Under the pieces are notes generated by a model, which saw nothing but the letters and a program-made list of their open reading frames with translations, made no database searches and was not told the DNA's origin. The translations under genes were made by a program, and so were the position numbers. Below are positions 1-5,491 of a stretch of DNA of 7,243 nt, in pieces. The stretch's first letter is position 1. Each line of letters opens with the position of its first letter. The DNA is taken from NCBI GenBank assembly GCA_955652715.1, contig CATPBS010000010.1, positions 1-7,243 of the forward strand, written 5' to 3'. The DNA comes from an uncultured Candidatus Udaeobacter sp. Lineage in GTDB: Bacteria > Verrucomicrobiota > Verrucomicrobiia > Chthoniobacterales > UBA10450.

Positions 1-36
1 AATCCACGCTCAAGCCATCCGTAGCCTGATGAAAGC
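1..36 (+). other. possible 3' tail of an upstream plus-strand gene
   Basis: The first bases precede a plus-strand terminator, so a gene probably ends here. Two frames stop close by: one ends ...STLKPSVA with TGA at 27-29, the other ends ...NPRSSHP with TAG at 22-24. The remaining frame stays open into the RNase P RNA gene and stops at 86-88. Too little is visible to choose a frame or name a product. Confidence 0.25.
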
Positions 37-76
37 GAAGGGCGCCTTCGTTTCCGAAAGCGCCCTTCATATTTTT
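37..76 (+). terminator. intrinsic terminator, plus strand, between a left-hand gene and rnpB
   Basis: Bases 37-45 (gaagggcgc) pair perfectly with 60-68 (gcgcccttc). The stem continues through 47-50 with 55-58 after one mismatch, leaving the four-base loop tttc at 51-54. A T-rich tract (tatttttc) follows at 70-77 on the plus strand, so the orientation fits a terminator for a gene entering from the left. It also lies just beyond the 3' end of minus-strand rnpB and could stop that transcript, but the T tract on the minus side is poor (GCTTTCATC). Confidence 0.75.
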
Positions 77-484
77 CGATGGCGGTAAGCCGAATTCTGT
101 CCGGCTGATTTCTCAGCCGGGATGATCATTTATCTCATCCGGTTCCGATTTCACGGAACCAAACGCCCGACGCGCTTGCGCGCATCATGATGCGACGATA
201 CCCGAGGATTTAGCGGGCCGGCTGCCCTTCCTCTGTTTTGTCTTGCACCGCATGGGGTTTTTCGTGCCTCGCGAATTGCTTCGCGAGCGGTGAGCTCTTA
301 CCTCGCCTTTTCACCCTTACCTGCACTTTGTTGCCAAAGAACCGGCGGTGTCTTTTCTGTGACACTCTCCGTCACCGCAATTTTTCAACCGCGGCGCCCG
401 CGTATTTTACGCGGCATGCTGCCGTATGGTGTTCGGACTTTCCTCCAACGAACCTTGCGGTTCACCAGCGATCATCTGCCATCG
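77..484 (-). ncRNA. rnpB: RNase P RNA (bacterial type A-like)
   Basis: This is the catalytic RNA of RNase P, which removes 5' leaders from precursor tRNAs. Read on the minus strand it carries the universally conserved blocks in order: GGAGGAAAGTCCG near the 5' end (about 443-455), GCAGGTAAGGGTGAAA (about 311-326), GGTAAGAG just after it, GCAAGACAAAACAGAGG (about 230-246), and ACAGAATTCGGCTTA near the 3' end (about 87-101). The ends are set by helix P1: CGATGGC at the 5' end (478-484) pairs with GCCATCG at the 3' end (77-83). Two internal hairpins end in GNRA tetraloops: an 8-bp stem with GAAA at 100-119 and an 8-bp stem with GCAA around 268-288. The length of about 408 nt is normal for a type A RNA. 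Open reading frames across this interval are chance ones. Confidence 0.96.
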
Positions 485-490
485 GCTCGT

Positions 491-518
491 AATTTAGCAC
501 AACTTGGAAAGCAGGAAA
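491..518 (-). promoter_or_regulatory. possible rnpB promoter
   Basis: On the minus strand TAAATT (491-496) can serve as a -10 box and lies about 6-7 bases before the P1 helix at 484, which fits the expected transcription start. The best -35 at a 16-base spacing is TTTCCT (513-518), which matches the consensus at only three positions. The position is persuasive and the -35 is weak. Confidence 0.35.
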
Positions 519-531
519 TCAGGAAGAGTCA

Positions 532-548
532 GCAACCGGAGCGGTTGC
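532..548 (-). terminator. hairpin after the DUF456 gene, possible terminator
   Basis: A perfect 7-bp stem (gcaaccg at 532-538 with cggttgc at 542-548, loop gag) begins eight bases after the stop codon of the minus-strand DUF456 gene and before the rnpB promoter region. The downstream minus-strand sequence is pyrimidine-rich (TGACTCTTCCTGATTTCC) but has no clean U tract. It may attenuate readthrough into rnpB. Confidence 0.35.
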
Positions 549-555
549 CCTACAA

Positions 556-1044
556 TTAAAACGGTGACGGAACCGCGATGAGGAAAATCGTGATCATCAC
601 TAGCGCGATGACCAGTCTGCCGATCATTGCGCCGAGATTTCCAAGCAAACTTCCCCAACCAGCGCGACCGGCGTCGATCATTCGTTTACCGGCAATGAAT
701 TCGCCGGCGACCGCGCCGATCACCGGCCCTGCAAACAGGCCGATGACTCCGAACAAAAGGCCGATTAGCGCGCCCAGGATTGCTCCGAAGGCGCCCCACC
801 TTGTCGCGCCAAAATATTTTGTGCCAAAGTAGCTGCCGACAAAATCGAAGACGTACGAAATGAGTGTGAGGAACACGAGAATGATCATCGTCTTCCAGCC
901 GATGCTCCTCTCCGCGCCGACCGTGGCGCGATGGATGATTGCGGCAGCGAGAATGATAGTTGTGCCGGGAAGAGCTGGAACGACCGTGCCGATCAGACCG
1001 ACTGCGAAGAGGACGATCGCGAAGAACCACCAGAAGAGTTCCAT
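556..1044 (-). CDS. DUF456 domain membrane protein
   Basis: This is a 162-residue, very hydrophobic protein resembling the DUF456 family (Pfam PF04306), small bacterial inner-membrane proteins of unknown function. Visible family traits are an N-terminal membrane segment (about 4-22) running into the VPALPG motif (22-27), a second segment (28-38), a third (52-69), and then a glycine-rich repeated stretch typical of the family: FGATRWGAFGAILGALIGLLFG (79-100, shown by key residues F79, G84, G91, G99) followed by GPVIGAVAGEFIAG (106-119). A last membrane helix spans about 141-158. The start is ATG at 1042-1044; no clear Shine-Dalgarno sequence precedes it. The stop is TAA at 556-558. It is divergent from the peroxiredoxin and lies upstream of rnpB on the same strand. 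Function cannot be stated beyond a multi-pass membrane protein. Confidence 0.9.
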   Translation of the reverse strand: MELFWWFFAIVLFAVGLIGTVVPALPGTTIILAAAIIHRATVGAERSIGWKTMIILVFLTLISYVFDFVGSYFGTKYFGATRWGAFGAILGALIGLLFGVIGLFAGPVIGAVAGEFIAGKRMIDAGRAGWGSLLGNLGAMIGRLVIALVMITIFLIAVPSPF

Positions 1045-1062
1045 GGGAATTGCAGAACCGTA

Positions 1063-1132
1063 ATTCGTTCATCGTGAATCGCGAACTTTGGCGCGTGGGT
1101 TAGACGATGTAACAGTTCACGATTTAACGAAT
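1063..1132. repeat. long imperfect inverted repeat in the divergent intergenic region
   Basis: Arm 1063-1078 (attcgttcatcgtgaa) is the reverse complement of 1116-1132 (ttcacgatttaacgaat) except for one C-versus-AA difference. This gives 7 and 8 contiguous paired bases, with a 37-base spacer. It occupies most of the gap between the divergent DUF456 and peroxiredoxin genes, upstream of the peroxiredoxin promoter. It could be a dispersed palindromic repeat, a cruciform or a two-half-site operator; the sequence does not decide. Confidence 0.7.
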
Positions 1133-1147
1133 CTCGATTGTTCGTCT

Positions 1148-1175
1148 TTGACCCGTCCAACGCCGACCCTATACT
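1148..1175 (+). promoter_or_regulatory. sigma70-type promoter of the peroxiredoxin gene
   Basis: TTGACC (1148-1153) and TATACT (1170-1175) each match the -35 and -10 consensus at five of six positions and are separated by 16 bases. Transcription would start near 1182, giving a leader of about 34 bases with the ribosome binding site near its 3' end. No other promoter is evident before the aconitase, so this one may also serve that gene. Confidence 0.65.
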
Positions 1176-1203
1176 GAAACTTGCAGATCAAATCTCAACT
1201 TTC

Positions 1204-1208
1204 GGAGG
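1204..1208 (+). promoter_or_regulatory. Shine-Dalgarno site GGAGG that fixes the peroxiredoxin start
   Basis: GGAGG ends seven bases before ATG 1216-1218. The frame is open further upstream, with a TTG at 1138, but this strong site and the family's usual N-terminus (LSVGTKAPDF) fix the start at 1216. Confidence 0.8.
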
Positions 1209-1215
1209 ATCAATC

Positions 1216-1710
1216 ATGCCACTTTCCGTTGGAACTAAGGCGCCAGACTTCACTTTATCCACGAAGACCGCCGATGGACCGAAACAGAACACACTCAGCG
1301 ACAATTTTGGAAAGAGAAACACATTACTGCTTTTCTTCCCGATGGCGTTTACCGGCACCTGCACCACGGAAATGTGCGAAGTCAGTCAGGGTATGAACGC
1401 TTACATCGATTTGAACGCAGCCGTTTACGGGATCAGCGGCGACAATCCGTTTGCGCAGGAGGCATGGGCGCAAAAGGAGAAAATCACCGTGCCGCTGTTG
1501 AGCGATTATGAACACAAAGTAGCGAAGGATTACGGCGTGATGTACGACTCGTTCCTGCCGCAAATGAACCTCGGAATGGCAGGTGTGCCGAAACGGTCTG
1601 CGTTCATCATCGACAAAAATGGCGTGATCCAATACGCGGAGAGCAACGATGACGCCAGGCAACTGCCCAATTTCGACAAAATCAAAGCGAAGCTGATGGA
1701 ATTGAAGTGA
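1216..1710 (+). CDS. peroxiredoxin, PrxQ/Bcp-like atypical 2-Cys type
   Basis: This 164-residue thioredoxin-fold peroxidase should reduce hydrogen peroxide and organic hydroperoxides in the cytoplasm. The N-terminal VGTKAPDF (5-12) is the standard AhpC/TSA entry. The active-site motif P-x-x-x-T-x-x-C is present as P42, T46 and peroxidatic C49. A second cysteine follows at C54, the C-x4-C spacing of the PrxQ/Bcp group, where it acts as resolving cysteine through an intramolecular disulfide. The later VPKRSAFIIDKNG segment holds the arginine expected near the catalytic site and the beta-strand ending the fold. Length is normal for the family. It has its own strong promoter and ribosome binding site. 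The next gene, the aconitase, starts 96 bp downstream on the same strand. The exact subfamily (PrxQ versus AhpE-like) is less certain than the family. Confidence 0.93.
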   Translation: MPLSVGTKAPDFTLSTKTADGPKQNTLSDNFGKRNTLLLFFPMAFTGTCTTEMCEVSQGMNAYIDLNAAVYGISGDNPFAQEAWAQKEKITVPLLSDYEHKVAKDYGVMYDSFLPQMNLGMAGVPKRSAFIIDKNGVIQYAESNDDARQLPNFDKIKAKLMELK

Positions 1711-1714
1711 ACTT

Positions 1715-1798
1715 TGTCATTCCGAGCGGAGTCGAGAAATCTCTGGATATTTTCGGGAGAGGGCAGCGAGAGATGTCTCGACTTCGCTCGACATGGCA
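1715..1798. repeat. intergenic palindromic element (REP/MITE-like), 30-bp arms
   Basis: Arm 1715-1744 begins tgtcattccgagc and ends atctct. Arm 1769-1798 reads as its reverse complement at 25 of 30 positions. The 24-base centre reads ggatattttcgggagagggcagcg. The element fills nearly the whole gap between the peroxiredoxin stop and the aconitase start, ending eight bases before the aconitase ATG. Similar sequences starting gtcattccgagc are familiar to me as dispersed intergenic repeats in Verrucomicrobiota and Acidobacteriota (memory, not a search). In RNA it would form a long stem that could act as a terminator, processing site or stability element between the two genes and could occlude aconitase initiation. 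Confidence 0.85.
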
Positions 1799-1806
1799 AC
1801 CACGGT

Positions 1807-4689
1807 ATGAACGACGAATTTAAAACGCTGAGGAAATTCGATGCGGGAAAAGGGCGGGAGGGTTTCCTTTATTCGCTGCCGACGCTGGAGGCACAAGGGA
1901 TCGGGAAAATTTCGCGGTTGCCGGTGAGTATCCGGATTGTGCTCGAATCGGTGCTGCGCAATTGCGACGGAAAAGAAGCCCGGCGCAAAGATGTGGAGGC
2001 ACTTGCCAACTGGAATGCAAGATCACCGGCGAACGAGGAAATCCCATTCATCGTCGCGCGCATCGTTCTCCAGGATTTCACCGGCGTGCCGCTGGTGGTC
2101 GATCTTGCCGCGATGCGCAGCGCAGTGCAACGCCTCGGTCGCGATCCGAAAATCATCGAGCCTCTGGTGCCCGTCGATTTGGTGGTCGATCATTCGGTGC
2201 AGGTGGATTTCTTCGGTTCGCCGCGAGCGCTGGAATTGAACCTGGACATGGAGTTCAAGCGCAACCGGGAGCGTTATCAATTTCTCAAATGGGGACAGCA
2301 AGCGTTCAAAACGTTCCAGCTCATCCCGCCTGGGATCGGCATCGTGCATCAAGTCAATTTGGAATATCTCGCGAAAGGCGTTCTCTCCGCTCAATCAACT
2401 ATCAACAATCAACCATCAACTATTTACTTCCCTGACACTCTAGTCGGCACTGATTCGCACACGACAATGATCAACGGACTTGGCGTAGTCGGTTGGGGCG
2501 TCGGTGGTATCGAAGCGGAAGCCGGGATGCTTGGGCAGCCGGTTTACTTTTTGACACCGGAAGTGGTGGGCGTGCACATGAGCGGCCAGTTGCGCGAAGG
2601 CGTTACCGCGACCGATCTCGTCCTGCACATCACACAACTGCTGCGCGCGCAAAAGGTGGTCGGCAAATTTGTCGAGTTTTATGGTGAAGGCGCGGCGTCC
2701 CTGCCGGTGCCAGATCGCGCCACGATTGGAAATATGTCGCCCGAGTACGGCGCGACCATGGGATATTTTCCAATTGATCAAGAATCGGTGGATTACCTGC
2801 GGGCCACGGGACGCACCGAAGAGCAATGCTTTGCGTTCGAGAATTATTTTCGCGCGCAACAAATGTTTGGGATTCCGCGGAAGGGCGAAATCGACTACAG
2901 CGTCGATGTCGATTTGGATATCGAGGGCGTCCAGCCGAGTGTCGCCGGACCGAAAAGGCCGCAGGACCGGATCAATCTGCCTGAGCTTGGAAAAAGATTT
3001 CGCGAGCTGCTCGAAAAACCGGTGCGGGACGGCGGGTACGGGAAAGAGGATGTCGATCTTCGCGAAAAGCACGTTGTGGAATTGAATGGCAGCGCCCCGC
3101 GCAACGGAGAGATGTTTTCAACCGACAAAAAGGAAGACCAGGGAATTAATCCGGGGGACGAACTCAACAAGATCGAGATGGTTGCAAACCGGCCGACACC
3201 GGATCCCGGGAAAGAAATTGAAGAGGAGTCGAGCGAAGTTTTTGCGCGCGGACGTGCTCATATCGGGCATGGCAGCGTACTGATTGCAGCGATCACGAGT
3301 TGTACAAACACGAGCAACCCAAGCGTGATGATCGCGGCCGGTTTACTCGCGAAAAGAGCTGTCGAGCGCGGTTTGCGCGTCGATCCTGCGGTGAAAACGT
3401 CGCTCGCGCCCGGCTCGCGCGTGGTTTCCGATTATCTCAGTAAACCGGGACTCCAAAAATATCTCGACCAACTCGGATTTAACATTGTCGGTTACGGTTG
3501 AAACACTTGCATTGGCAACTCCGGACAGCTGCATAAAAACATCGAGAAAGCGATCCACGAATACGATTTGGTTGCGGCATCGGTTCTTTCGGGAAAGCGG
3601 AATTTTGAAGCGCGCGTGCATCAGCATATCAAGGCGAATTTTCTTATGTCGCCGCCGCTCGTTGTTGCGTTCGCGCTGGCCGGCCGAGTTCACATCGATC
3701 TTTCCCGCGACCCACTCGGCAAGGACAAGGAGGGCAACGAAACTTTCCTCCGCGATCTTTGGCCCACTCTCAGCGAAATCCGACACACGATGCAATCAGC
3801 CCTCACGCCAGAGACATTTCGCAAACTTTATCGCGATTTTGCAGATCAAAATCCGAAGTGGAACGAGATCCCAGCGAGCACTGGCGACGTTTACCAATGG
3901 GACGAGAAGAGCGATTACATTCATGTGCCGCCGTTTTTCCAAAATTTTTCCATGGAGCCCGGCCACATCGAGGAAATCCGCGGCGCACGCGCGCTTGGCA
4001 TTTTTGGCGACTCGGTGACGACCGATCACATTTCGCCTGCGGGAGCAATTAAAGAAACTTCGCCGGCTGGGAAGTATTTAATGTCACGCGGAATTCAGCC
4101 GCGAGATTTTAACAGTTATGGCAGCCGACGTGGCAATGACCTAGTGATGACGCGCGGGACGTTCGCGAACGTGCGGATCAAGAATTTGATGGTCCCCGGA
4201 ACGGAAGGAGGCGTGACAAAATATTTTGCGAACGGCGACGGTGAGCAGATGTCGATTTTCGATGCGGCAATGAAGTACGCGGAGACTAACGCTCCCCTGG
4301 TTATTCTCGCCGGGCACGAGTACGGCAGCGGCTCATCGCGCGATTGGGCTGCGAAGGGAACGCGTTTGCTAGGTGTGAAGGCTGTAATCGCCGCGAGTTT
4401 CGAACGGATTCATCGATCAAATCTTGTAGGCATGGGCGTGTTGCCATTGCAGTTCGCCGAGGGAACAACGCCGCAGTCGCTGGGGCTCGACGGCTCGGAA
4501 GTCTTTTCGATCACCGGATTGTCAGAAGCAATTAAGCCTGCAGAAACGATAACCCTCGAGATCAAAGGTAAAAATCGGCAGAAGCGCTCCGTGCCCGTAA
4601 AGCTTCGCATCGATACACCGATCGAGATCGATTATTACCGGCACGGCGGGATTCTGCCCTTTGTGCTCAGGCAATTGCTGTCGAAATAA
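1807..4689 (+). CDS. acnA: AcnA-type aconitate hydratase interrupted by an in-frame UGA at codon 565
   Basis: Aconitase interconverts citrate and isocitrate through cis-aconitate in the TCA cycle, using a [4Fe-4S] cluster. Read through the UGA, the product is 960 residues; AcnA/IRP1 relatives are usually about 890-900. Recognisable blocks: LQDFTGVP (Q of the active site), [10 protein letters not shown] (Asp-His pair), [10 protein letters not shown] (His), [17 protein letters not shown] (Asp-Ser-His), [11 protein letters not shown] (Asn and Glu near the cluster), GPKRPQDR (381-388), [13 protein letters not shown] (C499, first cluster ligand), then GYG-UGA-NTC (UGA at 565, C568 the third ligand), [14 protein letters not shown], and [14 protein letters not shown] (Ser-Ser-Arg of the swivel domain). 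The start ATG 1807 fits the family N-terminus and excludes a TTG inside the upstream palindrome; no clear Shine-Dalgarno site precedes it. Oddities: the UGA, Lys597 in place of a conserved Asn, about 60 extra residues before C499, and a heptamer repeat. Identity is certain; functionality is not. Confidence 0.9.
2394..2421 (+). repeat. tandem heptanucleotide repeat inside the aconitase gene
   Basis: Four consecutive 7-base units read atcaact, atcaaca, atcaacc and atcaact: six fixed bases plus one variable base. They encode the polar segment [10 protein letters not shown] between the HQVNLEYL block and the [13 protein letters not shown] block, a surface-loop position where AcnA proteins vary. 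A change of one unit would shift the reading frame, yet the frame is intact here. Confidence 0.85.
3499..3501 (+). other. in-frame UGA at an Fe-S ligand cysteine: candidate selenocysteine codon or nonsense mutation
   Basis: The local protein reads GFNIVGYG, then UGA, then [10 protein letters not shown]. In AcnA, IRP1 and related aconitases this position is the first cysteine of the CxxC pair that binds the cluster (IRP1 Cys503, mitochondrial aconitase Cys421). TGA differs from the cysteine codon TGC by one base. The frame stays open for 395 further sense codons of clear aconitase sequence. Readings: selenocysteine (U-x-x-C), recent nonsense mutation, or base-call error. TGA is an ordinary stop in neighbouring genes, so a general reassignment is unlikely. 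Confidence 0.6.
3508..3533 (+). promoter_or_regulatory. weak SECIS-like hairpin just after the UGA
   Basis: UGCA (3508-3511) pairs with UGCA (3530-3533). After a bulged C at 3529, UUG (3512-3514) pairs with CAG (3526-3528), leaving an 11-base loop that begins with G (3515-3525). A bulged stem with G at the loop start resembles bacterial SECIS elements. The loop begins only 13 bases after the UGA, below the roughly 16-37 bases usual for the class, and the stem is short. It may be chance. Confidence 0.2.
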
Positions 4690-4696
4690 ATTGTAG

Positions 4697-4715
4697 GGCG
4701 TCTCTGCGAGACGCC
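4697..4715. repeat. short perfect hairpin between convergent genes
   Basis: ggcgtctc (4697-4704) pairs with gagacgcc (4708-4715) across a three-base loop. It lies eight bases after the aconitase stop and downstream of the convergent DUF2071 gene, a natural place for a bidirectional terminator. Neither side has a good U tract; the minus side is slightly T-rich (CTACAATTTATTTCG). The flanked form gtagggcgtctc...gagacgcc looks like a small dispersed repeat, which is recollection only. Confidence 0.5.
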
Positions 4716-4747
4716 ATAACCTTTGGCTGGCGGCTGGTACAGCTGTC

Positions 4748-5455
4748 CTATAGTATCTCGCGCCTGTGAATTGTAATCGGCGAACCCTCGGCAATGAAGG
4801 CGGACCAAGGTGGCTGATTTAACGTCTCAGCGAATTGTTCGCCGTAAAGAGTTGCAACGTCTGCGTTGAATTCGAAGTCGCTCGCATTCCAAATTTTCAA
4901 TCGGGGATGCTCGACTCGATATTCGCTACAGCCGCTGCGAAGAGAAGTGTAACCCCAATAATGTTCACTGATAAATTCGGCGTGGCTTCCCGCCGGAACT
5001 ATTTGCGGCTCACCAGTCGCCCTCATTTTAAGTGATTCCCATTTGCGGCGGCGTTGCCATGAAAATTCCACTTTCAAATTGGAATCGACGTGTTCAATTT
5101 CGTATTTCATGGGCACGGCGAGGTATGGCTCGCCGTAAAACGTGCGCGCGATCGTGGCGATGGCGCGCTTCGGGACAAGCTCGCGGATGAAAACGACACC
5201 GCGTCGCCACGTGTCCGCCGATTTTCTCCTAACATAGAAACGCAAATTCACTTCTTCGAAATCGCGGTGTAGCGGAATGGGAAGCCCGAGGAGACGCGTA
5301 TCGAGAAAGAGAAATCCGACTATGCTTAGAAAGGTCTCACCATTTTCAAAGTCGATCTCTGTACCCGGCGGAACTAGCGATGCGAGCAGGCGAGGATCGA
5401 CGACGTAATTCGACATCGCTATGTACCGCCAGTTGGCCGTGAGAAATGGTTGCAC
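4748..5455 (-). CDS. DUF2071 (YqjF-like) protein
   Basis: This 235-residue soluble protein resembles the DUF2071/YqjF family, whose biochemical role is not established. Visible family blocks are the N-terminal FLTANWRY (4-11), VDPRLLASLVPPGTEID (19-35), SIVGFLFLDTRLLGLPIPLHR (44-64, key residues G47, D52, R54, P59, H63), FEEVNLRFYVRR (66-77), RRGVVFIRELVPKRAI (84-99) and ARTFYGEPY (103-111). The start is a GTG at 5453-5455: an ATG lies at codon 14, but starting there would remove the conserved FLTANWRY block, so GTG is preferred. The stop is TAG at 4748-4750. It lies 36 bases after the three-TM protein gene on the same strand and is probably cotranscribed with it. It converges on the aconitase. 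Confidence 0.88.
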   Translation of the reverse strand: MQPFLTANWRYIAMSNYVVDPRLLASLVPPGTEIDFENGETFLSIVGFLFLDTRLLGLPIPLHRDFEEVNLRFYVRRKSADTWRRGVVFIRELVPKRAIATIARTFYGEPYLAVPMKYEIEHVDSNLKVEFSWQRRRKWESLKMRATGEPQIVPAGSHAEFISEHYWGYTSLRSGCSEYRVEHPRLKIWNASDFEFNADVATLYGEQFAETLNQPPWSAFIAEGSPITIHRREIL

Positions 5456-5491
5456 GTTATGATCCGAGGTTCGAAGCCTGTGGCTATAGAC

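Noticed and set aside
238..559. Two overlapping plus-strand open frames of 84 and 89 residues
   Set aside because: They run antisense through the RNase P RNA gene, whose conserved blocks and P1 pairing explain the sequence; the predicted peptides have no protein-like features.
1714..1806. Extension of the aconitase N-terminus to a TTG at 1714
   Set aside because: The extra 31 codons are the palindromic element read as protein; the family N-terminus begins at the ATG at 1807.
2440..3072. A 210-residue antisense frame within the aconitase gene (and another at 3343-3795)
   Set aside because: They mirror a strongly coding GC-biased gene on the other strand, have no recognisable motifs and no ribosome binding sites.
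3499..3501. Genome-wide reassignment of UGA to an amino acid
   Set aside because: TGA ends the peroxiredoxin (1708-1710), the three-TM protein (5492-5494) and the TPR protein (6280-6282) at sensible lengths, so UGA is a stop in this genome.
3485..4018. A 177-residue plus-strand frame in a different phase that overlaps the UGA
   Set aside because: It might suggest a programmed frameshift around the stop, but its translation is not aconitase-like, while the original frame resumes aconitase sequence at the very next codon. The lesion is a substitution, not an indel.
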